Assembly: GCF_901933205.1 (NCBI RefSeq)
Contig: NC_044573.1
Span: 32,671,493-32,735,492 of the forward strand
Reading direction: 5' to 3'
From: Camarhynchus parvulus
Lineage: Eukaryota; Chordata; Aves; Passeriformes; Thraupidae
DNA: 64,000 nt
Part shown: piece after piece, positions 26,601 through 38,720 of the stretch
How positions within the stretch are numbered: position 1 is the first letter of the stretch
Layout of the letters: each line of letters begins with the position of its first letter
Program-made: the position numbers and the translations under genes
Notes under the pieces: model-generated
Told to the model about the DNA's origin: nothing
Databases searched by the model: none
The model's input: the letters and a program-made list of their open reading frames with translations, nothing else

Positions 26601-28078
26601 TGGCTGCCCCACAACAGATGCTAATACTCTAGAGATGCTTTTTGATATTCTGGTTTCCAGCACTGCATTGCAATACTGAGAGAAGTACAGGTAACAGCAG
26701 GACACTGCCAGGCAAACACACTTAGCTGCACAGCCCCTATAAACTATCCAGTGCAGGCACACATTAAGGACATTTACTTTTGAGGTTAATAAAACTTGTT
26801 TTACAGTACAGCATAGTCAGTAAAGGAAATTACTGCCATTGACATTAGAAGCGGACTGACTTTTGCACTTAGTAATACTTTTTACAGTTTAAGTCATGAC
26901 CTAAGGCCCTAAGATTTTAACATATCATCAAGTGCCTTTTTAACAGTCTTTATAATCAGTCCTGTGGGAGCAGGAAATTTGCAAATTGTAAAGGGCACAT
27001 AGAATTGGGCACATGAATTCATAAATGTGTATTAGCCATTTTCACATCCTTCAGTTTCTCAAGATTGAAATAAACCAAGAGCTGGATTCAGAATCAAAAC
27101 CAGTGTACCTATATAATATTAGGAAGTCTAATATCTGCCCCTTAATATCCCTTTACGTAGTCAGAGCCAAAAGGAGGTTGGGAAGTATGAAGCACAGAGG
27201 TTGTGGAAATATTAAGAAGAAGCACAAAAGTGATTCAGTAATGCCACAGGTAAGCTAGGGCAAGCTTTGGATTGAAAAGTAGTATATACACATGAGGGAA
27301 CAAAACAGCAGAGCAATATTTTTCTCTGTTTCAAATCCATTAGGCTGCTATCATGTCCCCTGGTAACAAGTTTTGAATCTCTAGGTCATTAAACCCTTCC
27401 TCACAGGTCAGACTCACAGCGCCCATGGAGGCAGAGCTGCCCTCTCTCCTGATTTCATCTTTCCTGCCAAAGGGGTTCATCTGGGACGAGTACCCAAAAC
27501 CCAACACTGTGATGTAGCAGGTGGTGACTTTAGACCCCATACTACATCTGGGTTATCAGGAGGAAGCAGAGCTTGTGCTCCCTGTGCACGTGCAGGCTTG
27601 GCCTTGATGGAGCTGGCCGATGCTGCAGCTGCCACAATTATTCCACAGCACTGTGACAAAAAGCACTGGATATGACAAGGATCACTATTGTGGCTGTGAC
27701 AAGAATCCCTGCAGCTGTGACAAAGACCACCATGGTGTCCTGCTGCTGGGATGCTGGGCAGAATCCACAGTGAAGCTCAGTGACACTAGCTCTGTAATCC
27801 CTTTGACACACACTTTTCCCAAAAGTAGATTTTCTAGCAAATATAGAAGGCTCAGAGGATCAGGGATTTCCCTTTGAGGTCCAGCAGCTAACACCTCTAA
27901 GCTGGGTTACAACCCCACCATGCTTAGACTGCCAAAGTAAAAATATTAATGAGGTCAAAGTTATTCTGGTGGAAGGACAGCAAGATCCGTTTTTGAATTC
28001 TGGAAGATTTGTTTCCATGATAAGATGGCTCTAGGGCTATTGCCATTGACAGAGTTCACCAGCAGATTTTCTGCTGCT
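23621..28078. other. AT-rich single-copy DNA, no gene seen
   Basis: The part at 24000-24210 is complex and free of repeats except a T12 run near 24210. A palindrome built on caggtaac lies at 24419-24440. An extremely AT-rich part lies at 26380-26480. At 27340-27880 the sequence is GC-richer, with frames up to 85 codons and a small degenerate tgtgacaa repeat. No known gene was recognised. Confidence 0.5.
27652..27735 (+). repeat. Degenerate tgtgacaa repeat, four units
   Basis: Units starting t(g/a)tgacaa occur at 27652, 27671, 27695 and 27716, spaced 19, 24 and 21 bases apart. In one plus-strand frame the last three read as Asp-Lys-(Asp/Asn) followed by a Cys- or His-containing stretch. The spacing is a multiple of three between the last three units only. 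The simplest reading is an old minisatellite-like duplication. Confidence 0.55.
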
Positions 28079-28534
28079 CCAGCTGGATCCCAATAAATCT
28101 ATGCAGCCTGATGGGATTCATCCAAAAGATGGGATTTATATTAAAGAGCTAGTTGATATCATCACAAAACCTCTCTTGATGATTTTTGAGTAGTCTTGGG
28201 AATCCAGAGAGGTCCAGTTGACTGGAAGCTGGCAAACATTGTTTTGACTGATCTCTTTTCTGTGGTGCCCAGTGACAGGACCTGAGGGAATGGCCTGAAG
28301 TTGTGTCAGGGAGGTTTAGGTTGGATATCAGGAAAAGGTTCTTCACTCAGAGGGTGGCTGGGCACTGGAACAGCTCCCTAGGTAAATGGCCACAACACCA
28401 GCCTGACAGAGCTCAAGAAGTGCTTGGACAATGCTCTGAGACCCATGGTGTGACTCTTGGGGTGTCCTGTGCAGGGCCAGGAGTTGGACTTCTATGAGCT
28501 TTGTGGGTTCCTTCCAACATTCTATGGTTCTGTG
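28079..28534 (+). mobile_element. CR1 LINE fragment with internal deletion
   Basis: CR1 is the main avian non-LTR retroposon. From 28083 the plus-strand codons read LDPNKSMQPDGIHP, matching the start of the CR1 reverse-transcriptase region, and then (D/E)L-D-I-I-x-KPL. There is an in-frame stop at 28191-28193, then a one-base frame change into a DWKLANIV-like block. Near 28250 this jumps directly to the CR1 3' end: the ccagtgacaggacctgag block, gtgtcagggaggtttagg, aaaaggttcttcactcag, and the tail attctatggttctgtg at 28519-28534. Most of the reverse transcriptase, perhaps 1.5 kb, is therefore missing. The copy is dead. The 3' half matches CR1 subfamilies with a tgtcctgtgcagggccagg block, common in neoavian birds. 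Confidence 0.88.
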
Positions 28535-31439
28535 TGATTTATCAAAAATAAATGGTTCACTCTAAGGTTATCTCAATATTTTCAATGAAGTATCAAGTTG
28601 GTCTCTTTTTAAGGCCAAGGTCTTGCCCCAACAGAAAGCTAAACTAGTCTCTGATGTTTTGTGGAGAATCTGTAACAGAGATCACAGATCCGCTTTTTAC
28701 TTAAAAAACATGACTTCCATTATATGCATCTATTTTCAGAGGCTTACCACAAGTAGTTAGTGATTCAAGTACTGGTATTTGGAACACAAGAGAGCAATAC
28801 TCAAAAGAAGTTTGTTTGGTTTGCATTTTTTTGCTCCTAGGGAGTCAACGAACTCTTAGCTGAATGCAGTATTCCTGTGTTGAATTAGAAGTGTATAAAG
28901 CAAAACAGAAATTACCAAACCAAATATTAACATGACATAACTGTGTATGGTTTCAATTTTAGGATATCAATGTAACTAGCAAATTCACAAAGCAAGCCCT
29001 TTCAGCAGCCTAAAATAAGAAGAATCTGCTGTGACAGTGCTGTGTCACAAAGCTGTGAGTATGAAAATAGCCCACCATGGCCTGCCAGCAAGGAGCCAGC
29101 AGCCTGTGTGCTCTCTTCATGCTCCGGAATACCCTTTAGCCACCTGCACGTGCCAAGGGAAGTCACCTCTGTTTTCATCCTGGCACTCGAGGCAGCAGCT
29201 GTGACCACAAACTTTCAGGTGAAGGAGGGCTGAGTTCTACTTCTTGCCCATGCCAAGGTTATCAGAGCAAATACCTTCCTGGTATTACCCCTCCTCCTGT
29301 TGCTGCCCTTCTCTTCATTTGAAGTTTTGCTGTCAAGAACCTGTTATCAGAGCCCATTGCCACTTGTTATTGTTTCCCTCAATGGATTCATGTAGCTCTA
29401 AGGAGCTGCAAACAAAGGTATCACTGCAAGAAATTGTTTAAACTCAATGCTGCTTTCTTGAACAAATAATACTCCAGTCTATTTCCTTCTCAACAGCAAG
29501 GGGGGAGGTTACACCTTCTGTTAAAAAAAACCCACAACAATCTACAATCTAAACTAACACAGCTCTGTTGATTCCGGAGCCAGGCAAGGCACAGTGTGTC
29601 CTTTGGGTTTCACAAGTTTGCCATGTGAATGAAATCAGATTGTCTGAAGGATAATTCCTGTCATCTCATTCAACTTGTGGTTGTCCACCATAATAAAATT
29701 GTCACTTTGGGCTTTTCTTAAAAAAAAACACATGAAGAAAATTAATAAAGTACTGGATGGCAACCCCACTGACTATATAAATTATGTAGGGATAAATTAT
29801 AATTCAATTTCTAACATGGTCCTGTAGGACTAGCCATGAATTTGTGCTTTTGTGAGGGAACCTGCATAATCATCTTCTTCATGTTCTTTAACATTATTCT
29901 AGGCTTTGTACATGGTCTCCATTATTGGGCCTTGATCTATTGGCAGAAACAAGTGCTTACACAGTATGCTGTATTTCTTGGAGAGTCTTTTAAAAATGCT
30001 TTCCTTGCTTAGTCTGCATTCATGTTAATTTGCACATCGAACACATGAAGTAATCTAGAGAAATTTAAGGGGAAAGTCAACCAGATTTGTTCATTCTTCT
30101 GATGAGGTTAAAGGAAGACCGTGCTCTTTAAATGAAATAGAAGTAGACTCACACCACAAAATCCACCCCAGCACAGAAGCTTTTCTTCAGCTAAGAAGAA
30201 AACTGGACTGAGACAATAACCTGAACCAAATCATGTCTTCCCACAAGACCAAAAGCTGCCTTAAATGTCCAGATGGACCCAGTGATCAGCAGGGAGAGTA
30301 AACATGGGACTGTCAATGGGCTCCATTTCATAAGACCTCTCAGAAAGCCTCAAAAGTCTTCCTCTGAATTTCTGCAGATCTTCCTTCTTGTTCCATTTAC
30401 ACCCTCCTAATGTTCAGCAACCATTTTTTCACTTACAAAGCACCAGTTCTTAACTTATAAAAAATAACACTTTATTTCAAAATAATTGCAGCATCCATCA
30501 TCTAGCTCATAAACTGAGAGCTGGAGCCACTTGGTCATTTAGTTAATGGGTTCAAATAATGAGAGTTAAACAACAAAAAAACACACCACAAGAAACCCCC
30601 CAAATACATTAGATTAAAGTAACTTTTCCTGTTTTGCTAGAGTTCTCTTCCCTGAATTAAATTAAAATTTGCAACTATAGAGAGTTTGGCTTGGGGCTAG
30701 CATTCAAGATATACAGTATCTAAAAAAATATAAAAATATTAAGGTGCATTCCTTTTTCCCAGTACTAAAAGCCTACTAGACCACATTTTTATCATAGTAC
30801 AGAAATTCAGTCAGTGTCCTTTATTTGCACTACAGCTGTCAAATAGGAGTTGAAGTTATAGAAACTTTCACAAATATGGGAAACTATTTAAGGTGTCTAA
30901 TAAAGATTTTGGAAGACCAACTATGATGATTTCTCCACAGATTCAGAGTCTAACCTGAAAATACTTTCTTAACACACATCACACTGCTTTGTCACAAATC
31001 AAACACTTCTTGTTCAAAAGCACAATAAATTGTATCTAAATCTATAGATAGAGCGGTAGAGGGTTCACGTCAGTCAGTGAAATAAAGAGAACAGAAAACA
31101 GTGTACTCGGAAGGAAAAAAAGGTATTATAAAATTTCATATATCAACCTAAATATATTTACATCATCTCTGCATAAGGATAAAATACCAACTTCAGCTTC
31201 ACTATTGAGTCCTTCCTTCTTTTTAGAAGAGTAGGAAAATAATGTGACACATCATGGAGGATTTTTTCCTAAAAGCATTGCTAAGTATCTTAGGAAGCTA
31301 TAAAAACAAAAATAACAGTATGGACTTTATCAGTAGGCTTTGGCAGACTGACCTCCACTCAAACAGGAAGTCAACGGACTCAGCAAACTTTCAGGCAGCT
31401 CTGAGCTAGGCAGAGTGGCTGACAGGGTAAGTGTCAGAG
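28535..31439. other. Single-copy DNA, no gene seen
   Basis: A GC-richer part at 29000-29330 is open on both strands for 63-68 codons with no recognisable content. The part 29520-29740 is complex, taat-poor and repeat-free. No known gene or repeat family was recognised. Confidence 0.5.
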
Positions 31440-32165
31440 CCTCAGTCCAGGAGACTTCAATAAATCTGGGGGTAACCAACAGAAATGTCATGACTTTCAA
31501 TAGCAAAACCCACAGGGTTTGCAACCAGAGTGGAACAACCCCATGCACTGACTGAAAGCAAGCAGCCCTTGAGAACATGCCTGTGGTGTTACAGTGGACA
31601 CCACGCTGCAGAAGTGAGCCCTCACTGTGCACAGAACAAATTGCATGCTGAACTGTATCCAGAGGAGCGTGGCAGCACACTAAGGGAAGCTCCTGCTGAG
31701 TCAGCCTGGGGAGACCCTCAGTTCAAGAGGGATGCAGAGAAAATTGAAAGAGTCCAACCAAAGTGCCTAACACACTGTATGTAGAGAGGCTGAAGGAGCT
31801 GGGCCTGATATTTTTGGTGAAGGAGAAACCACAGAGGGATTTAATATCTGCCTACAATTATTTGAAGGGCAGTTCTTTGGACACCACCACCAAACACCTC
31901 TTGGTGGGGTCAGACAGCATAACGAGGAAAACAACCACACAAAGAAGTTTCAGAGGTTAAAGTTGGACAGCTGGAAAAGTATTTTTGCTAGCAGCACTGG
32001 AATATCTTGTCAAACAGGTTGAAAGAGTCTGTCCTTGGAAAGGTTCATCCAGACAAAGCAATGGCTGATCTGGTTCTTTGTTGTAACAGTCCTCTTCCAA
32101 GTAGTAGAACCTTGGATTATTGGAGGACTAGAACTAATTATCCCTTGAAAGGCCTTGAAGATGGC
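31440..32165 (+). mobile_element. Diverged CR1 LINE fragment
   Basis: The order of blocks follows the CR1 3' half. An aacaaccccatgcactga block (end of the reverse-transcriptase region) comes first, then a tacagtggacaccacgctg-like block. Next is a gagaggctgaaggagctggg block near 31780 (CR1: gaggctgaaggagctgggcctg). A ctacaattatttgaaggg block (CR1: ctacaactacctgaaggg), a gtccttggaaaggttcatcc block and a final ttgaaaggcct block follow. Divergence is high and the plus-strand frame is broken throughout. The 116-codon minus-strand frame at 31330-31680 lies antisense to it and is not a gene. The left end may reach back to about 31330. Confidence 0.75.
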
Positions 32166-34479
32166 ATTTTTATCATTGCCCAAAATAATAGAGTTAAAAG
32201 CTATCCCTCCATTCAATCTCAATCTACTATTTTACTGATCATGTATTGTAAATGTTGATTTTTTTCCTTTATTTCCACTAGATATTTCAACATGATGTGG
32301 GTATTCACACAACATCTCAGTGCTTCTTTACACTATTACAAAAATCTGTTTTTAAACATGACCACATGTGCATCTGCCTAATCTAGAGATCATTTACAAG
32401 ACCTATGTCACAATGTTAATTCTTTTATTTATTGTTTAATCAAGTAGTGTTTCTATCACTGCACAAAGATTTTGATTTTATAAAAGAACTATATTGTTAT
32501 ACATTCACTGGCATCACAAACTGGACATTAAGCACAACTGAAAGAGATTTGAAAGAGTGCTTAAAATGCATCAGTCAGACAGCATCTCCTCCTAAAATAA
32601 TGTCATAATCCTCATCGTAATCTCTGTACTTGCCTAGAATATACTGATGAATTTGCACCAGTGTTGTATACAAAAAGGGGCATATCATGTGGGAAACAGA
32701 GGTTACTAAAAACCACTTTGTCCAATTAAATTCAAATGTTTTATTTAATGTCAAAGCTTCTTTCTTAGAAGGCAGCTTCTTCTTTAAATTTCTAACCAGG
32801 TAATGGTGTGTCAGGATTCAAGCTAGACACAAATGGCATCCTTCATCTCTGACAGACAGCACATGTGCCAGTTACAGGCAATTTTTGAATGGCTTTTTAA
32901 AGATGAAAGGGAGAAGCCTGGGGAAAAGCAGCAGAAAGCCCATCACTGAGTGACCTTAATGACTTCCTGAAATCCTCAGGGACTCGGGGCTGGGAGGAGG
33001 CTGGGGAATGGACTCTCATCCCACACTGCTGAGTCACTGACCACCAGCTCTCCTCTGCTGGTGCCCACTCCCCTGAGCCCTTTCCTCGCCACAAAACTCA
33101 TGCATTCCTCTGGAGGCAGGAATCACTGCTGCCTTTCAATCCATTTCTCATTAACAACCTGGATTCATTTGCAAGTAAATGCAAGGTATTGTTTAAAGAG
33201 GCAGCCTTTGGTACCCTGGCCATCACAAATCATGGGGCTAGCAGTGTTCTTCCAGAGGGCCAAGCCTGCTGGCAGCTAGTACCACCAGGGAAAGGGAAGA
33301 GATCCTACTTTAAGTTGTCCAGGAAAGAAAGTCTGTATCCATTCAATGGCTCACTAAGCATCCTAACTTTGAAGACAAAAATAACAAATGGAGAAATCAA
33401 CCAGCACTTATTTAGAAATCGCTACAGTACGGGAAATGAAGAAAAGCAGCAACAGCAACAAAAACCCCACCCCACAGAGGAAAGCTGAAAGGCCGAGGAT
33501 GTCCTTGGATGCTTTCCAATAACAGGCAGGCACACTTCATGCTGCTATAGCTACATAAAGGTGCTTGCTTGCAAATTCAGCAAGTGTGTTGCCATTAATA
33601 AACTGTTTTAAATAAGAAGCTTTGATTCAAATAGCTTGCTCTGATCTTTAGTTAGTGAAAATAAAACGTGTCTTACAGCAGCAAAGAGAATGCCTCTTCA
33701 GCAGATTGTGTCTTACACAAATACATATCCTTAAACCTCTGTCAATACTTCTTTTCCATTTTGAACTCTTAGCATGATGCAACCCAAATAATTTGAGATC
33801 AGAATAAACATCTCATTTCACATGCAACACGGACTGTTATTAGTATTTTAATATATTATAAGCATAATGGTTAATTTTAATTAATTTATTAAATTAAATT
33901 AAATTGCCTACCTAAAATTATTAATGGAAAATATTCAAAAATCATTTAACATTTGTCTATCTAAATAGTTGAAATATTGCTCACGGTTAGCACGATTCAC
34001 AGCACTTTAAATACCCAGAAGAGCACTCACTAATAATTTCTAGGCCCCTGACACTTGAGGTCAGATGCATCATGGAGCATGTGCTGGCTCCTTGGTGCTT
34101 GTGCCAATGGAGACCCTTCAGTAAGAGAAACTTGACTCTGGGGCAAAATGCTGTCAGTGCAGAACAGAGGAAAATGGAGAGGTTTGTCTCCACAGCACCC
34201 CAGACAGCCTCTGTGGCTTGGGCAGGGGAGAGAAAAACATTAAGGCATTCGTTTTCCAAAACATACTTTTTTTGTTAATTAAGGTAGAGATGGAAGATTT
34301 GTTAGGAGCACGAGGGAGCAAGTTAGACCAAAGCTTGATTCATTTCCTAGGTGATGCAGGTATAACTTGTCCTGCAGGTATGGAACTACTTCTACCAAAA
34401 ACAGGTAGAGAGGTGAGACAGGAATCCTATAAATGTCACCCCAAACTGTCAGCTCAGAAATAGGGAATGAAAACATGTG
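32166..34479. other. Single-copy DNA, no gene seen
   Basis: Frames up to 99 codons (33189-33488, plus) are present; that one ends in a Gln/Lys-rich simple stretch. The part 33090-33310 is complex and repeat-free. A ttaaa-rich stretch lies at 33877-33904. No gene was recognised. Confidence 0.5.
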
Positions 34480-34900
34480 CATGAAACAAGTCTTTCCAAC
34501 CGATCCAGTCCCCAGCAGCAGCCTGCTCCATGATATATTTTGTTCTCATGTACAGTATTATAAAACTGCTGTTCACATTACTGCAGCAGGTTCTGCCACT
34601 CTTATTATCACCACAGGAATCAAAATCCATTTGGAGGCTTATGGGGAAATGCTGCGGCTCATGCAAACAAGCAAGACCAAGCATTACTATAAATGCCAAC
34701 AATATATAAACACAATTACAGTTTGGAAGGGAAATAACTGAATTAAGAGTGCTATCTGGCCAGAGAAAGCTGATTAAAGGCAATGGAGATAGAGAAAGTG
34801 AGATTACATCTAATTAGCTCACACACAAAAAAAAAGGCAACTCCTCCAATTCTAAGGCTGATTAATTAATTAAAATTAGAAAAATATTTGCTATGTAAAT
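34480..34900. promoter_or_regulatory. Candidate conserved non-coding element
   Basis: The stretch is open on the plus strand for 102 codons and on the minus strand for 109 codons over nearly the same bases. It then runs into a cluster of attaattaattaaa-type words. Neither protein is recognisable. Double-strand openness with low simple-sequence content often marks conserved non-coding DNA. Inference from appearance only. Confidence 0.22.
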
Positions 34901-36639
34901 GTAAACCACTATATTTAAATTAAGAGTAGCTCATCTTTAGAATTAATTTTAGAATTAGATTAAATTTAGAATTTAGACCTAGCTCACCTATATAAGGTTT
35001 AATAGCCATCTTTGGGAAAGGACCATAGATCATTATGTACAGAAAAATACCTGACACAGCATATGCCACAGGTCTTTCCATTTCTTTTGTCCATCACACA
35101 TATTGTATACTTAATATGAAGTAATACTCTGGCTTATTATGGGGTTCATTTCATACAGATCCTGTATTTTTGAAGGAATGAGAAAATGTTGTAGAATCTC
35201 TAAGAAGGTCCTTAGAAAAGTGACCTTTAAGAAAAAACTAATTAAAAAAGAGAAGACAATAACATTTCTAAAAGGAGTTTGAAGGTTGATTGCTTTCCAA
35301 AATCAAATTTTTCATTTTCCAAAAGCAACATTAGCAATGGAGTAAGTTAAAATGAGGAATATATCTCAAACATGTTAAAATCTAAAGCAGTATGTCAAAA
35401 TACAGCATCTTCAGGGCATAATTTTACATAGGAAGCAAATATACACACAATACACAATATACACACATTTTCCAGGCATCCCAAGGTACTTCAAAGAGAT
35501 CAGACGAATGAATCAGGATCAGCTGTCAGGAAAAAGTCCAGAACCAGCATCTCTCAAGATCCAAGCCAGAGCTGGATTCCCAAGCTGAGTTATGCACATT
35601 TATGCAAGTTCACTGCTCAAATATACTGAATTCATTTCTCTGGAAAGCCAGAACCAGAGAATGAGTTTGGGCAAGGAATAGCTCAACATTCCATTGAAAT
35701 TAATTACTGAATTCAGTTACTTTGCAGAGTCTACTGGCAGATGTTGGTAATGTTTCAGAATTAAAAAGTAACAATTATAAATAAAATAATTCAGAAAATA
35801 ATAGTAGACGAGATTTGCAGACCCCGATGCCACAAACATACCATGAAATATAACTGCTGGAAATTACGTTACAAACATAACAGTTGATAGAAATAATTGT
35901 AAAGCTGCAGCTTCTTCTTACTGGAGTCATAAAGAATATCTCCATCCTATCATGTGAACACCAGTCAGTGTCATTTTCCACAGGCCAAAATAGCAGCTTC
36001 AGTAGGGATAGAAAAAAATTATTCAAGGAAATCTTTCCAGTTTCAAAAGTAGAGTTGCTACAATTATAACTTCCCCTTTTCTTAAAAGTTTCCTATCCTT
36101 TCTTAACATTTTACTGAAAATTCTCTTTACCATATTTTTTTTTCTTGGCCAATACACATCTGAGACATTATTTCAAAGATGGTTGCCACGATATCTTTTA
36201 CAGAAATGTAATAAAAAAGGGGAAAATAGGTCTATTTTAGATCCAACGGAACAATAACCTTCACATTTTCCAAAAGTTCATGACAATCTATTCCTTGAGG
36301 GGTTTTTAGTCAAGTCTAAAGAACACAATTTATAAGGAATCTTCTCAGTGACTGTCAATTTAACAGAAACTCTACACATAGAGACCCCTCCTCCCCTCCT
36401 GTGAAGTCTGGACTCCGCAAGCTGAGTGTTGGCTGGTTTTTTTACAAATTCTTGTTTGAAAATAAAACTTACCTTCACCCCTTTATATTCTTGATGTTTA
36501 GATACACAAAAATATGTCTAAATGTTTAGATACACAAAAAGAATTGTGAATATTCAATTTAAAGAGTCATTCAGACCCATGTTCTTATTTATAAATAGAC
36601 TGGAAGGTGGGCACATGTACACAGACAAAAAGGAGCATC
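34901..36639. other. AT-rich DNA with a 28-bp duplication, no gene seen
   Basis: A tttagaatt-rich patch lies at 34935-34980. Two exact 19-bp copies, atgtttagatacacaaaaa, lie at 36494-36512 and 36522-36540 (period 28). No gene was recognised. Confidence 0.5.
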
Positions 36640-36725
36640 TATGTGTATTTATACATATATATGTATATATATATGCATACACATATAGTTATGTATGCAT
36701 ATATATATATGTATATGCATATATT
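36640..36725. repeat. TA/TACA-rich microsatellite
   Basis: Alternating purine-pyrimidine sequence is built of tatata, tatg and catatg units. The overlapping 94-codon plus and 71-codon minus frames are Ile/Tyr-rich translations of it. Confidence 0.9.
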
Positions 36726-38450
36726 GTGTGGCAATCATCTGCACACAAACACACAATGGATATTCAATGCAAATATGAAACTTTAAATGCACAAATTGTT
36801 TCTTAATACTCATCCTCCCAACAATTAATATAAATGATAATAATAAATATAAATTAATACTCAATTAATACTGAGTACTTGAAATATTTGGTACATACAC
36901 TGACAGTCTCTAGGATTAACACCAAATTTGACCAGAGGATAAAAGTCATAAGAACTGTCAGCAGCTGTAGCCTCTTTCTGTCATTTTTAACATCCAAAGG
37001 GTAAAGAAAAACTAATCTGAGCCAGGGTTTCTTTCTGCATGCTACAGATAGTCATCTCTGGCATCAGCAGACTAAGTCCAGGCTTCACATTGATTTTCTT
37101 TTTTCCTGATGTATACAGTGAAATTGAAGACCTATGCATTTCTGCTAAATGAGGTTCTGCCTTAGCTAATAGCAAACTATGGCAATGGTCTGCAAAGAAT
37201 TGGGTAAAGGAAAGCAGTCTTTTTAAAAAACTTCACCACCAGTAGCTGTAAATTCATAACTGTCAATAAAATTGCTGAGGTTTTTATATGCATATTAACA
37301 GCATGCTTCAGTGTAAAATGGGATTCTTAATTCTTTTCACAGAGCATTAAATCATATTTAGGATTAGAAAGAATCCTCAGACAGCTACTGGCAGGTGCCC
37401 TCCCTTTCAAAACCTCTCTGCCCCCTATGTTTGTACTTCATTGACTGCAACAACAATCTAATTGCAAAAAAAATCTTCTTCAAGTAAAATCTAAAACAAT
37501 AGAGTGCAACTATACAACTTATGTTGCTCTTCATTGACTCCAAGAACAATTCCAGGAGCCTAATGTGTTTTCTTGTAATGCCAGTGAGACACATTTCAAA
37601 AGGAAGGTGAGTCACAGGCAGAAGATGGTGCAGGACAGGGCTTCAGGTTCCTTCAGCTGCACGGGAAAATGTTTTATACTTTCTCCATGCTTCATGAGGG
37701 AGCACCCTACGTGCCTTGAGGATGGAATGATTAACTGGTAACATGGTTCCCAACAGTCTGCAAGGACTCACTCAGGAAAACTGATACCTCCAGGAAACTG
37801 TCTGCTACCAAAATATTTCTCAGTTCCCAAATCCCACTGGGCACCAAAGGCACCTTCTTACTCTTGCTTATATTTCATCCTGTGCCTCAAAAGGAACATG
37901 GAACGCACTAGACAAAATCTGTCCCTCTGATATCTTGTTCCCTAAGGGATTAATAAAACTAAGTGACAATCAGAGCACCTCTAACCACTTGTCCACCCAT
38001 CTTTATCTTAACTTCACGGCCAGCGCAAACTAGTTAAGGTAGGAAGGCAGCACAGCAGCTGCGAGTATTTAATCCATGACTGCTGCTAAAAAAAAAATTT
38101 GTTTAAGTCAAAAAACTCTGTCATTAGGACAATATATCACTTGCATTTATTTTATATTATTATGAATTATTTCCTTTTAGCTGTGGTACTTCCTCTTGGT
38201 AGGAATTTGGCTGTGACTTGCAGTGCCTTTATCAGAGCTCTGTGTCTGTGCTCACTGGCACACTGTCCATCTGCTGCCCTGTTACGTGTTTGCCAGCCCT
38301 GTGCCCATCCATCCCTCTGCTCCCACGCTCACATGAGCATTTCCACCCAGACCAAGGGGCTTTCTGGTGTGCTCAGCTTGCACTCAACTCAGTGTGCTGG
38401 CACAGCACATGAGGGGTGAAGCAGGCAGCATTCAGCTTCCCGACCTTCTC
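36726..38450. other. Single-copy DNA, no gene seen
   Basis: A GC-richer part at 38200-38420 is open in two plus-strand frames (106 and 64 codons); neither is recognisable. No repeat family was recognised. Confidence 0.5.
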
Positions 38451-38720
38451 CAGAGGAAATGACATCCTGAGTGACCTGCTATTATTGAATTGAATTTTAA
38501 TGAAATGCTACTGCTGCACACCACTACGCAAAGAACATATGTGGCTGCAAGTGATTAATTACAGTCTTGAAGAACCTAATAAGAGATTCTCATGTTTAAA
38601 ATACTTTATGGCAACTATTAATTTTTTCTCTCTAATTATCAGAATAGCAATGGAGTAATGCACCTTTCACCTCAAATTTGCTTATTTTTCATTTCCTCAT
38701 CCTTCAGGTTTTTCTATGCT
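38451..38720. promoter_or_regulatory. Candidate conserved non-coding element
   Basis: Homeobox-type words stand in complex sequence: tgattaattaca at 38552-38563 and ctaattatc at 38632-38640, with a ttattgaattgaattttaat stretch before them. No repeat and no frame of note. Inference from appearance only. Confidence 0.22.

Noticed and set aside
31330..31680. 116-codon minus-strand frame
   Set aside because: Lies antisense to a CR1 fragment; a shadow of the retroposon.
36522..36864. Tyr/Ile-rich frames on both strands
   Set aside because: Translations of the TA-rich microsatellite.
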